DNA of 64,000 nt from JBDSSS01 sp963764195. Lineage in GTDB: Bacteria; Actinomycetota; Actinomycetes; Actinomycetales; Dermatophilaceae. Positions 18,342 to 27,774 of the stretch are shown here, one piece after another (positions within the stretch are counted from its first letter, which is position 1; every line of letters begins with the position of its first letter). Both the position numbers and the translations under genes were made by a program. The stretch spans positions 248,001 through 312,000 of the forward strand of contig CAVXRG010000003.1 of the NCBI GenBank assembly GCA_963764195.1, given 5' to 3'. The notes beneath the pieces were generated by a model that was not told the origin of the DNA, made no database searches, and saw only the letters and a program-made list of their open reading frames with translations.

Positions 18342-19256
18342 GTGCCCCACACACTGCTCTTCGTCCACGCCCACCCCGACGACGAGACGCTCGCGTGCGG
18401 CATCGCGATGGCCCACCACGTGGGGCGCGGCGACGACGTGCATGTCCTCACCTGCACCCTCGGGGAGGAGGGGGAGGTCATCCCCCCGGCGCTCGCGAAC
18501 CTCGAGGGACACCCCGACGACCTGCTCGGTCCGCACCGGCACGGCGAGCTCGCGGAGGCGCTGCGCCGGATCGGGGCGACGATGCACGTCCTCGGCGCCG
18601 CACCGGGCTCGCTGTCGCGCTACCGCGACTCCGGCATGGTCGGCTCACCCGCGGCCGCCCGTCCCGAGGCCTTCGTCAACGCGGACCTCGACGAGTCCTC
18701 CGGTCTCGTCGCCGACTTCATCCGTAACCTCCGGCCGGACGCCGTCGTGACCTACGACGAGCACGGCGGTTACGCGCACCCCGACCACGTGCAGACCCAC
18801 CGGGTCACCCGCGCCGCGCTGGCCCGTCTCGGCGATGCAGAGCTCCCGCGGGCCTTCGAGATCCTCACCCCGCGGTCGTGGGCCGAAGCGGACCGCGCGT
18901 GGCTGCGGTCGGCGAGCCCAGCGGCATACCGCGGCGTCGACGAGTGGGTCTCGCACCGGCCGGGGGAGCGCACCTCCCGCCAGCTCGCGCCGCCGCCGGC
19001 CGAGGCGCCCTACCCGCCGTCCGTCGTCGCGGACGAGCGAGTCACGCGCGTGGTGCAGGACGAGGCCGCCCGGGCCGTGCGGACGCACGCGTTGCGCGCC
19101 CACGCGACCCAGGTCATCGTCCTGTCCGAGGAGGTCCACGCGCTGTCCAACCTCGTCGCCATCCGCACCACCGCCCGCGAGGGGTATGCCGCCGTCGACC
19201 CCCGCACCTGGGCGCCGGTCGAGGCCGGTGCGGGCACGGGCCTCCTCGACCCCTGA
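18342..19256 (+). CDS. mshB: N-acetyl-1-D-myo-inositol-2-amino-2-deoxy-alpha-D-glucopyranoside deacetylase (mycothiol biosynthesis)
   Basis: A 304-residue PIG-L/LmbE-fold zinc enzyme. The N-terminal ligand motif is HAHPDDETLACG and the third ligand is in HGGYAHPDHVQTHR. The AAPGSLSRYRDSGMVGSP segment is characteristic of MshB among PIG-L proteins. MshB deacetylates GlcNAc-inositol in the second committed step of mycothiol synthesis, so this organism makes mycothiol, an actinomycete trait. The GTG start at 18342 has GGGAGG six to eight bases upstream. Two GTATGCCG-type octamers lie within it (18922 and 19184). A hairpin follows directly. Confidence 0.93.
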   Translation: MPHTLLFVHAHPDDETLACGIAMAHHVGRGDDVHVLTCTLGEEGEVIPPALANLEGHPDDLLGPHRHGELAEALRRIGATMHVLGAAPGSLSRYRDSGMVGSPAAARPEAFVNADLDESSGLVADFIRNLRPDAVVTYDEHGGYAHPDHVQTHRVTRAALARLGDAELPRAFEILTPRSWAEADRAWLRSASPAAYRGVDEWVSHRPGERTSRQLAPPPAEAPYPPSVVADERVTRVVQDEAARAVRTHALRAHATQVIVLSEEVHALSNLVAIRTTAREGYAAVDPRTWAPVEAGAGTGLLDP

Positions 19257-19263
19257 GCGGCAG

Positions 19264-19290
19264 CGCGTCCCGGTCCGGGTCCGGGACGCG
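19264..19290 (+). terminator. Hairpin after mshB
   Basis: 10-bp perfect stem (19264-19273 with 19281-19290) with a 7-nt loop, eight bases past the mshB stop. It is GC-rich without a T tract. Confidence 0.55.
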
Positions 19291-19364
19291 ACGCGCCCCG
19301 CGGGTTATCGTGCGGGGGTCCGCCCGTCGTCCCACCGTCACCGGCCCGAGCCGCGGAGGGCCCC

Positions 19365-21050
19365 ATGTCACCGAACGAGACCCGAAACACGGTCCTGCGA
19401 CTCGTCGTGACCGTCCTCGTGCTGGGCGGGGCGTGGGTGGGGTTGTGCCTGTGGTCGGCCCAGCACCTCCCGGCGAGCGCGACCGTCGGGGGCATCGCGG
19501 TGGGCGGGATGACCCCCGAGCGGGCCCAGACCGCCATCCTGCGCGGAGCGCGTGACGTGCTCTCCTCACCGATGACGGTGACCCTCCCCGGTAGCGACGA
19601 CACCGTCCAGCTGGTCCCGGAGAAGGCCGGTCTCGGACTCGACGTGGCCCGCTCCGTCGACGGCCTCACCGGCTTCACGCTCGACCCCGGCGCGGTCTGG
19701 ACCAAGCTCACCGACACCGTGGAGCTGCCCCTGCTCACCCGCACCGACGACGACGTGCTCACCGCGACGCTCGAAGCCATCGCGCCGACGGTCGACACCG
19801 GCGCGGTCGAGGGGTCGGTCACCTTCCCGCGGGGCACGGTCTCGATGACCCTGCCGACGCAGGGCCGCTCGCTCGACGTCGTCGCCACCAAGCTCGCGCT
19901 GCGCAGGGCCTTCCCCGACGAGCGCACCGTCGCCGCCGTGCTCCGTCACCCCCAGCCCGTCGTCAGCGCCGAGGCGATCCGGGAGGCGGCGACCGGGTTC
20001 GCCGCGACCGCGATGTCCGGCCCGGTCACCGTCGTCGCCGGGGGGGTGAAGGCCACCATGACGCCCGCCGACTACGGCCCCGCCGTGACGATGGTCCCCT
20101 CCGGAGACCACCTCGAGCCGGCGTACGACCAGGCCAGGCTGCTCGCCCTCGTGTCCGCGAAGGTCGCGATCACGACGACCCCGGCGAAGCCGGCGGGCTG
20201 GGTGTTCGACCAGGGCCGGCCGAAGCTCGTGCCCGCCGTCGCCGGGAGCGTCGTCGACGAGGCGTCGATCCCGGCCCTGTTCGCCGCGGCCCTCACCTCG
20301 CCGAACCGCACCATGACGATCACCCCCGTCGTCGCCGAGGCCGACTTCACGAGCGAGGCCGCGGCCAAGGTCGGGGTCCGCGAGGTCGTCTCCACCGCCA
20401 CCTCGCCGGTGCCCCGCGGCGACGCCGGCACGGCGGCGAACATCGCGGTCGCGGCCGCGCGGGTCACCGGCACCTACGTCGCGCCGGGAGCCACCTTCCG
20501 GCTCAACTCCCGGCTCGGCGAGCGGACCGAGGCCAACGGCTACGGCCAGGGCATCGACCTCGTCGACGGCCGGCTCGCCCGCGTCACCGCAGGGGGGATC
20601 AGCCGGGTCGCCGCGGTCGTCTACGGGCTCGCCTACGACGCCGGTGTGCGCATCGACAGCGTGGACCGCCCCGGCATCGTCGTCGGCCTCGGGCCGGTCG
20701 GACGCGAGGCGACGGCCGGGTGGCCGGGGCCGGAGCTGACGTGGACCAACGACACCCCCTACGGGATGCTGCTGCGGGTCTGGGTCGACGGCGACGTCGT
20801 GCGCGGCCAGGTCTGGAGCACGCGCGTCTGGGACATCAAGGCGGTCACCGGGCCGCGGGCCCACCTGATCCGGCCCCGCGACATCCGTGACTCCTCGGCC
20901 GCCTGCGTGCCGCAGCAGCCCCAGGACGGCTTCGACATCACGGTGCGGCGGGAGTGGTACGAGCACGGCTCGACCCGCCTCGAGCGGTCCGAGAGCTTCA
21001 CGTCGGGGTACGCCGCCGCCGACCGGATCACCTGCACCGCCCCCGGCTGA
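19365..21050 (+). CDS. VanW family protein with peptidoglycan-binding-like domains
   Basis: A 561-residue protein. One N-terminal membrane helix (LRLVVTVLVLGGAWVGLCLW) anchors it, with most of the chain outside. Residues ~100-330 contain PG_binding_4-type repeats around SLDVVATKLALRRAF and IPALFAAALTSPNRTMTI. The VanW domain occupies the C-terminal ~220 residues with FRLNSRLGERTEANGYGQG, GGISRVAAVVYGLAYDAGV and WTNDTPYGMLLRVWV. VanW was named from a vancomycin cluster but its biochemical role is unknown; a cell-wall role is inferred. The ATG has CGGAGGG upstream. A 26-bp perfect palindrome follows the gene. Confidence 0.9.
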   Translation: MSPNETRNTVLRLVVTVLVLGGAWVGLCLWSAQHLPASATVGGIAVGGMTPERAQTAILRGARDVLSSPMTVTLPGSDDTVQLVPEKAGLGLDVARSVDGLTGFTLDPGAVWTKLTDTVELPLLTRTDDDVLTATLEAIAPTVDTGAVEGSVTFPRGTVSMTLPTQGRSLDVVATKLALRRAFPDERTVAAVLRHPQPVVSAEAIREAATGFAATAMSGPVTVVAGGVKATMTPADYGPAVTMVPSGDHLEPAYDQARLLALVSAKVAITTTPAKPAGWVFDQGRPKLVPAVAGSVVDEASIPALFAAALTSPNRTMTITPVVAEADFTSEAAAKVGVREVVSTATSPVPRGDAGTAANIAVAAARVTGTYVAPGATFRLNSRLGERTEANGYGQGIDLVDGRLARVTAGGISRVAAVVYGLAYDAGVRIDSVDRPGIVVGLGPVGREATAGWPGPELTWTNDTPYGMLLRVWVDGDVVRGQVWSTRVWDIKAVTGPRAHLIRPRDIRDSSAACVPQQPQDGFDITVRREWYEHGSTRLERSESFTSGYAAADRITCTAPG

Positions 21051-21076
21051 CCGGCTTCCCGGGCCCGCTGACTCTC

Positions 21077-21130
21077 CGCGATTCGATGTATCTGCGCACC
21101 CTGGAGGGTGCGCAGATACATCGAATCGCG
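21077..21130. repeat. Long perfect intergenic palindrome with TTCGATGTATC core (copy 1)
   Basis: Two 26-bp arms (21077-21102 and 21105-21130) are perfect complements with only two bases between them. The outer part of each arm carries ATTCGATGTATC, shared with the second copy at 47442-47494, while the inner part differs. It lies between convergent genes (vanW and the GNAT gene), so it can act as a bidirectional terminator, but the shared core suggests a dispersed repeat family. Confidence 0.85.
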
Positions 21131-21173
21131 ACGGTGAAGGGGGGAGGCGGGGGTCGGGCGGGGTCAGGCGGGG

Positions 21174-22223
21174 TCAGGCGGCGGGGCGACCGAGGTAGCT
21201 GTACTCGTGGTGTGTCGTGAAGCCGAGGCCCTCCCAGAAGGCGATCCCGGCCGCGTTGTCTGCCGACACCTGCAGGTACATCGCGGGCATCGTGTTCTCC
21301 CGGGCGACCATCGCCGCGGCCGACACGACGGCCCGGGCGAGGCCGGTGCGGCGGTGGTCCGGGTGGACCCAGACCCCGAAGAGGCCGGCCCAGCCGACGT
21401 GGATCGCCATCCGGGCGACCCCGACGATGCGGCGGGTCCGTGGGTCGCGGACCGACAGGAAGAGCTGGCCCGGGCTGCCGCTCAGCACCGCTTCGGTGAC
21501 GCCCGGCACGATCGGGCGCTGCTCGCCGTAGGCCATCAGCCACTCGGCGCCGATCTCGGCCTCGGCCGTCACGGGCGCGGACTCGGTCGTCAGCGGGGGC
21601 ACCGCCGCGGAGGCTCCGGTCATCACGTGGATGCGCTCCCAGTCGCCGCGACCGGAGCCCGGCACGTAGCCGCGGCCGAGCAGCTCGCGGCCGAGCTCCG
21701 AGTCCGCCTCGGCGAAGCCCGTCGGGCCGTGCAGCTGGAAGAGCGGCGGAAGGTCGCGAGCGGCATACCAGCGCTCGCAGAAGTCGACCGACCTCGCGAT
21801 GTCGAGCGTCGAGTCGCCGACCGGCAGAACGGAGTTGGCGCGACCCGTGAAACCACCCGCGGCACGGAGCAGCCAGCCGCCGAGCTCGGCCCGGTCCGTC
21901 GCCGGCCAGCCGTCGGCCATCAGCTTCTCGAGGTCGTCGGCGGAGACACGGACGTGTGCGGCCCCGGCCCGCTCGGCCCGCGGAGGGACGTCCTTGGCGG
22001 CGATGACGTCGGCGCGGATCAGCTTGACCCGCTCCTTCGGGGTGTCGACGATGAGGAAGTCGTTGTTGCGGGCCACGAGCTCGCCGACGAAGTCGGTCGC
22101 GCTCGCGCCCGGGCCCGGCTCGAGGCGGTAGCGCACGACGACCCGGTGGCCGATGGTGAGGCCGGCTGAGAGGCGGTGGCCCTCGGTCTCGGGGGTGGGG
22201 TCGTGCGTGGGATCGCCGTTCAT
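21174..22223 (-). CDS. GNAT family acetyltransferase, Rv0428c type
   Basis: About 349 residues. An N-terminal ~80-residue SH3-like part (GHRVVVRYRLEPG to VKLIRADVIAAKDVPPR) precedes a middle region and a C-terminal GNAT fold with the acetyl-CoA motif VHPDHRRTGLARAVV and AAGIAFWEGLGF. This arrangement is that of mycobacterial Rv0428c-like proteins. It should use acetyl-CoA to modify an unknown amine. I chose the ATG at 22223 because a TAGTAT -10 box lies exactly seven bases upstream, fitting leaderless transcription; an ATG three codons earlier lies inside that box. The promoter overlaps an octamer at 22227-22234. Confidence 0.82.
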   Translation of the reverse strand: MNGDPTHDPTPETEGHRLSAGLTIGHRVVVRYRLEPGPGASATDFVGELVARNNDFLIVDTPKERVKLIRADVIAAKDVPPRAERAGAAHVRVSADDLEKLMADGWPATDRAELGGWLLRAAGGFTGRANSVLPVGDSTLDIARSVDFCERWYAARDLPPLFQLHGPTGFAEADSELGRELLGRGYVPGSGRGDWERIHVMTGASAAVPPLTTESAPVTAEAEIGAEWLMAYGEQRPIVPGVTEAVLSGSPGQLFLSVRDPRTRRIVGVARMAIHVGWAGLFGVWVHPDHRRTGLARAVVSAAAMVARENTMPAMYLQVSADNAAGIAFWEGLGFTTHHEYSYLGRPAA

Positions 22224-22288
22224 GTCCGGCATACTAGGCGGAGCAGCACCCGCCCTCGAACCGCTCCACAGCAGGAGGTCCCGCTTCC

Positions 22289-22615
22289 ATGACCTACGTC
22301 ATCGCTCAGCCGTGTGTCGACCTGAAGGACAGGGCGTGCATCGAGGAGTGTCCTGTTGACTGCATCTACGAGGGCAAGCGGTCGCTCTACATCCATCCCG
22401 ACGAGTGCGTCGACTGTGGCGCCTGCGAGCCGGTCTGCCCCGTCGAGGCGATCTACTACGAGGACGACGTCCCCGAGCAGTGGGCGGACTACTACAACGC
22501 CAACGTCGAGTTCTTCAACGACCTCGGCAGCCCGGGCGGGGCAGCCAAGCTCGGGGTCATCGACAAGGACCACCCCCTCATCGAGGCCCTGCCCCCGCAG
22601 GAGCACGACGAGTGA
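22289..22615 (+). CDS. fdxA: Ferredoxin, 7Fe-8S type
   Basis: A 108-residue ferredoxin. Cysteines at 9, 17, 21 and 25 and at 40, 43, 46 and 50 follow the pattern of actinomycete seven-iron ferredoxins, with CxxCxxCxxxCP (CVDCGACEPVCP) binding the [4Fe-4S] cluster and the N-terminal set binding the [3Fe-4S]. The length and the acidic C-terminal half match mycobacterial FdxA/FdxC. It is a soluble electron carrier. AGGAGG lies a dozen bases upstream. The stop overlaps the GTG of dapC (GTGA), as in the mycobacterial fdxC-dapC pair. Confidence 0.95.
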   Translation: MTYVIAQPCVDLKDRACIEECPVDCIYEGKRSLYIHPDECVDCGACEPVCPVEAIYYEDDVPEQWADYYNANVEFFNDLGSPGGAAKLGVIDKDHPLIEALPPQEHDE

Positions 22616-23753
22616 GCCCCCGCTGAGGCCGCTCGACCTGCCCGACTTCCCCTGGGACTCGCTCGCCCCGTTCAAGGCACGGGCGGCGGCCCACCCGGGC
22701 GGCATCGTCGACCTGTCCGTCGGGACCCCGGTCGACCCGACGCCGGACGCCGTGCGGGACGCGCTCGCCGACGCTTCCGACGCCCACGGCTACCCGCTCA
22801 CGGCCGGCACCGACGACCTCCGGTCGGCGATCGGGGAGTGGTTCGCCCGGCGCCGCGGCGTGATCGGCCTCGGCCCCGACGCCGTGCTGCCCACGATCGG
22901 CTCGAAGGAGCTCGTCGCCTGGTTGCCGACGCTGCTCGGCCTCGGTGCCGGTGACGTGGTCGGTATCCCCGCGGTGGCCTACCCCACCTACGACGTCGGC
23001 GCCCGGATCGCCGGCGCCACCCCGGTCGTCGTCCAGTCGCTGACGAGTCTCGGCCCGGCGACCCAGGCGACCACCCCGAAACTGTTGTGGCTCAACAGTC
23101 CCGGTAACCCGAACGGTCAGGTTCTCGGCATCCCGCACCTGCGCAAGGTCGTCGACTGGGCGCGTCAGCACGACGTCGTCGTCGCGAGCGACGAGTGCTA
23201 TGCCGAGCTCGACTGGCGCGAGCCGCACGGTGGGTCCGCGTCCTCCGGCCACGCCACGACGCCGAGCATCCTGCACCCTGACGTCTGCGACGGCGACCAC
23301 ACCGGCCTGCTCGCTGTCTACTCCCTCTCCAAGCAGTCCAACCTCGCCGGCTACCGCGCGGCGTTCGTCGCCGGGGACCCGGCCCTGGTCAGGCGGCTTC
23401 TCGAGGTGCGCAAGCACGCGGGCATGATCGTGCCCGCCCCCGTCCAGCACGCCATGGCGGTCGCCCTGCGCGACGACACGCACGTCGAGGCGCAGCGAGC
23501 GACATACGGGCGCAGGCGAATTCGTCTCCTCGAGGCGGTAGCCCGGGCGGGTCTGCGCGTCGATCAGTCCGAGGCGGGGCTCTACCTCTGGGCCACCCGC
23601 GACGAGGACTGCTGGACCACCGTCGCCGATTTCGCCGATCGGGGCATCCTCGTCGCCCCGGGGTCCTTCTACGGGCCGGCCGGCAACCGCCACGTGCGAA
23701 TCGCCCTCACCGCGACGGACGAGCGGATCGCCGCAGCCTGCGACCGGCTCTGA
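22612..23753 (+). CDS. dapC: Succinyldiaminopimelate transaminase, with an apparent frameshift right after the start codon
   Basis: The frame from 22623 gives about 376 residues of a class I/II PLP aminotransferase: PLRPLDLPDFPWDSLAPF at the N terminus, NSPGNPNGQVLG, SDECYAELDW and the PLP-lysine segment YSLSKQSNLAGYR. It transfers an amino group from glutamate to N-succinyl-2-amino-6-ketopimelate in lysine/DAP synthesis, between DapD and DapE, both also encoded here. In-frame ATG, GTG or TTG starts are absent near the N terminus. The GTG at 22612 overlaps the fdxA stop as expected, but reads V-S-P-R-stop. One extra C in the five-C run (22617-22621) would give an intact MSPPLRPLDLPDF start. 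Either a real one-base loss, a sequencing error, or a CTG start at 22623. Confidence 0.85.
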
Positions 23754-23798
23754 CGAGCGCGTCGGTGACGTCCGGCGTCCCGACACGTCCCGGTATGG

Positions 23799-23859
23799 GT
23801 TACCCGTCAGTTGGCGGGGGGCGGACCGCTTTGGTCGCGCCCCCCGCCACTGGGGTAAC
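23799..23859 (+). terminator. 61-base composite hairpin between dapC and gltA
   Basis: An outer stem (23799-23805 with 23853-23859), a short CAG/CTG step, a perfect 12-bp core stem (23812-23823 with 23838-23849) and an inner GACC/GGTC stem stack into one long structure. It lies 45 bases past the dapC stop and 58 bases before gltA, so it may terminate dapC or lie in the gltA leader. No terminator-type T tract follows. Confidence 0.55.
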
Positions 23860-23916
23860 GTCGCCTGCGGATACGTCCGGCGTCCTGGTGCCGGATCGAC
23901 AGGAGGCGATGGAACA

Positions 23917-25200
<1,284 letters not shown>

Positions 25201-25218
25201 CCGCCCACGCACGTCCTG

Positions 25219-25250
25219 ACGGGCCCGCCCCCCACCGGGGGCGGGCCCGT
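25219..25250 (+). terminator. Terminator after citrate synthase
   Basis: 14-bp perfect stem (25219-25232 with 25237-25250), 4-nt loop, 18 bases past the gltA stop. Very GC-rich, followed by CCGCGTTCCC rather than a T tract. Confidence 0.75.
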
Positions 25251-25266
25251 CCGCGTTCCCGGGGTG

Positions 25267-25401
25267 TGCCGCTGGGCCGCATGTTTGGTAGCCCGGGCGA
25301 CGAAACCGGAGGGGTATGCCGCTGGGCCGCACGTTTGGTAGCCCGGGCGACGTCGTGGTCGGGGTTTCGGCCCGAAACCCGCACGTTTGGTAGCCCGGGC
25401 G
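25267..25401. repeat. Tandem intergenic repeat, about 50-bp unit, 2.7 copies
   Basis: The core GCAYGTTTGGTAGCCCGGG occurs at 25279, 25329 and 25381, that is with 50- and 52-base spacing. Copies 1 and 2 also share the preceding CCGCTGGGCCGC and the following CGACG; copy 3 is preceded by a 9-bp inverted repeat (GGGTTTCGG around 25371). An octamer GTATGCCG sits at the junction of copies 1 and 2 (25314). The block lies between gltA and a small conserved gene and contains no convincing frame. Confidence 0.8.
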
Positions 25402-25427
25402 GTAAAAGCGGGGGGCATCATGGGGGG

Positions 25428-25790
25428 ATGGTCAGTTACTCCGTCAACGACAGCGCGGTCCGCCACGTCCGGGACCTCATCGACAAGAAGCAGTACGTGC
25501 TCGAGAGCGAGTGGGGCGAGGTCCAGCCCGACGCCGAGGCGGAGAACGCCTACCTCGAGCGGCACGGCTGGGAGGACTACGCGGCGTGGCACCTCGGCCT
25601 CACCGACGGGGCGAACGACGCCACCAAGGCCCGTTACGCCTTCGTCGCGGGCGACCTACGCCGGGTGCACCGCTCCGCCCTCATCGCCTGCGTCTACCGG
25701 GCCTCCGAATGGCGGCACAAGAAGGTCGAGAGTGCGGCGCACGACCTGCTCCAGCACCTCGACGAGGTCAGCGGCTTCAGCGCAGGGTGA
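25428..25790 (+). CDS. Conserved actinobacterial protein of unknown function
   Basis: A 120-residue soluble protein rich in charged residues, starting MVSYSVNDSAVRHVRDLID at the ATG preceded by GGGGGG. It has no signal peptide, helix or metal motif that I recognise; the middle reads ERHGWEDYAAWHLGLTDGA, a sequence type I remember only from uncharacterised actinomycete proteins. The codon pattern is that of a real gene. The frame is open upstream through the tandem repeat, but that part is non-coding repeat. Its last 14 bases overlap the 3' end of the convergent next gene, a tight arrangement. Confidence 0.75.
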   Translation: MVSYSVNDSAVRHVRDLIDKKQYVLESEWGEVQPDAEAENAYLERHGWEDYAAWHLGLTDGANDATKARYAFVAGDLRRVHRSALIACVYRASEWRHKKVESAAHDLLQHLDEVSGFSAG

Positions 25791-26679
25791 TCGTCACCGT
25801 CGTGCCGTCGGCGCCGGCGGACCAGCCGGCCTCACCGTCGCTGCGGTCCCAGGTCCGCTCGCCCACGGACACGGCGCTCGCTCCGTACTGCTCGGCCCGC
25901 GCGACGGCCCACTGGCCGATCGCCCACGCGCGGCGCTTGTCGGGGGCGGTCAGGGTCAGCACGCCGTCACTGGCCTTCGCCGCAGCCGAGGAGATCCCCA
26001 TCTGCTCGGCCAGGTCGGCCGCGACGGCGGCGGGGGCCGCGTGGGTCGTGGCGGCGTCGAGGCGGCAGGTCAGGCCGCCCGGCGAGTGGCCGGTGAGGGT
26101 CGAGGCGAGCACCCGGCCCTGTCCCTCGTGGTCGCGGTAGGCCTCCGGGAAGCCGCTGCGTTGCACCTTCTGGGCGATCGTCGTGATGTCGGCCGTCTCG
26201 TAGCCCTTGTACTTCACGAGCGTGTCGTAGAAGGCGTTCGTCGCGTGCACCGGGTCGAGGATCTCCTCCCGGGTGCCCCAGCCCTGGCTCGGCCGCTGCT
26301 GGAACAGGCCGAGCGAGTCCCGGTCGCCGTAGCGCAGGTTGCGGATCTTCGACTCCTGGTATGCCGTCGTCAGCGCGATCGTCGCGGCCCGGGGGGACAG
26401 TCCCCGCTTCATCGAGACCGCGGCGATCGTCGCGGCGTTGCCGGTCTGGTCCGGGCCGAAGCTCTCGGTGACCCCGGCAGCGGTGATGAAGCACTGCGGC
26501 GACCGGACGCTGTCGACGATGAAGCGCACGCCGTACCAGGCGCCACCGCCGACGACGAGGAGCACGACGAGCAGCACGAGCACGCCCCGCCGCCGGCGGC
26601 GCGCGGTGTGGGGGGAGCGGGAGGGGCGTCCCGGTCGGCCGGACTCGGCGAGAGTCGGGCGCGGTCGATCGGTCGGCAT
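25777..26679 (-). CDS. Membrane-anchored protein with lysozyme-like (transglycosylase) domain
   Basis: A 300-residue protein. After an Arg-rich cytoplasmic tail comes one helix (GVLVLLVVLLVVGGGAWYGV, residues ~32-52), so the rest is outside. Residues ~80-190 look like a lysozyme-like fold: a candidate catalytic Glu in TTAYQESKIRNLRYGDRDSLG and the substrate segment LFQQRPSQGWGT, both typical of actinomycete transglycosylase-like proteins. Such genes are often annotated as heavy metal transporters, which the sequence does not support. A role in cell-wall turnover is inference. The ATG at 26679 has AGGATCCC upstream. Its 3' end overlaps the convergent gene by 14 bases. Confidence 0.7.
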   Translation of the reverse strand: MPTDRPRPTLAESGRPGRPSRSPHTARRRRRGVLVLLVVLLVVGGGAWYGVRFIVDSVRSPQCFITAAGVTESFGPDQTGNAATIAAVSMKRGLSPRAATIALTTAYQESKIRNLRYGDRDSLGLFQQRPSQGWGTREEILDPVHATNAFYDTLVKYKGYETADITTIAQKVQRSGFPEAYRDHEGQGRVLASTLTGHSPGGLTCRLDAATTHAAPAAVAADLAEQMGISSAAAKASDGVLTLTAPDKRRAWAIGQWAVARAEQYGASAVSVGERTWDRSDGEAGWSAGADGTTVTITLR

Positions 26680-26730
26680 GGGATCCTTCGTCGGCCTGCG
26701 GCTGCAGGGGCGGTCTGCGCGTCGACGCGG

Positions 26731-27663
26731 TCAGTCGTTGGCGTGCAGGCTGGCGTTGAGCGTGATGCCGGTGCCCATGCGGTCACGGGCCTCGACGGCG
26801 CCCGACTGGCTGTTGCGGATGAACAGGATGTTGCTCGACCCGGACAGCTCCTTCGCCTTGACGACGGTGCCGTCCGGCAGCGTCACCTTGGTCCCGGCGG
26901 TCACGTAGAGCCCCGCCTCGACGACGCAGTCGTCACCGAGGGCGATCCCGATCCCACCGTTGGCGCCAACCAGACAACGCTCGCCGATGCTCACGCGTTC
27001 CGTGCCGCCGCCCGAGAGGGTGCCCATGATCGAGGCGCCGGCCCCGACATCGGACCCGTCACCGACGACGACGCCCTGGACGATGCGGCCCTCGACCATC
27101 GAGGTGCCGAGCGTGCCGGCGTTGAAGTTGCAGAAGCCCTCGTGCATGACGGTCGTGCCGGGGGAGAGGTGGGCTCCGAGCCGGACGCGGTCGGCGTCGG
27201 CGATGCGCACACCCTGCGGCACGACGTAGTCGGTCATCCGGGGGAACTTGTCGACCCCGAAGACCTGGAGCGGGCCGTCGGCGCGCAGCCGCAGCCGGGT
27301 CGTCTCGAACCCCTCGGTCGGGCACGGTCCGGCGCTCGTCCACACGACGTTGGCGAGCACCCCGAAGAGGCCGTCGAGGTTCTGGCCGTTCGGGGCCACG
27401 AGGCAGTGCGAGAGCAGGTGCAGGCGCAGGTAGGCGTCGCACGGGTCGGCGGGCGCGGCCTCGAGGTCGATCTCGACGAGCCGGACCTCGGTGCGGACCC
27501 CACGCCGCGGGTCCTCGCCGGCGAGCGCCGCGAGCCCGGCCGGTGCCTCGGCCCCCTCCGGCGCGCTGCCGAGGGCGGGCGACGGGAACCAGGTGTCAAG
27601 GACCTGACCGCTCGAGGTGACCGTGGCGAGGCCGTGGCCCCAGGCGCTGCGCTGCTCAGACAT
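26731..27663 (-). CDS. dapD: 2,3,4,5-Tetrahydropyridine-2,6-dicarboxylate N-succinyltransferase
   Basis: A 310-residue enzyme of the actinobacterial DapD type. The C-terminal half is a left-handed beta helix built of hexapeptide repeats (VRLGAHLSPGTTVMHEGF, GDGSDVGAGASIMGTLSGGG, IGERCLVGANGGIGIALGDD) and ends with SSNILFIRNSQSGAVE. It transfers succinate from succinyl-CoA to tetrahydrodipicolinate, just before DapC. It is divergent from dapE; a TACCCT box lies seven bases before the ATG, so the mRNA is probably leaderless. Confidence 0.95.
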   Translation of the reverse strand: MSEQRSAWGHGLATVTSSGQVLDTWFPSPALGSAPEGAEAPAGLAALAGEDPRRGVRTEVRLVEIDLEAAPADPCDAYLRLHLLSHCLVAPNGQNLDGLFGVLANVVWTSAGPCPTEGFETTRLRLRADGPLQVFGVDKFPRMTDYVVPQGVRIADADRVRLGAHLSPGTTVMHEGFCNFNAGTLGTSMVEGRIVQGVVVGDGSDVGAGASIMGTLSGGGTERVSIGERCLVGANGGIGIALGDDCVVEAGLYVTAGTKVTLPDGTVVKAKELSGSSNILFIRNSQSGAVEARDRMGTGITLNASLHAND

Positions 27664-27774
27664 GGCCCCAAGGGTAGGGGGGCCCTCGCCGCGGCGGTGA
27701 CACGGCCCGCCGGGTGGACCGCCGTCCCCGAGTCCTGCCGAGCCGGTCCGTCGGGGGCCGCTAACCTTCCCGGT
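27664..27774. promoter_or_regulatory. Divergent dapD/dapE promoter region, both of leaderless type
   Basis: On the minus strand TACCCT (27671-27676) stands seven bases before the dapD ATG; on the plus strand TAACCT (27762-27767) stands seven bases before the dapE ATG. Both fit the actinobacterial rule that the start codon is the first transcribed base. The dapE start itself lies within an octamer GTATGCCG (27773-27780). Confidence 0.65.

Noticed and set aside
15830..18481. 883-codon open frame on the minus strand opposite typA
   Set aside because: Shadow of typA and neighbours: biased composition, no domain, typA is certain.
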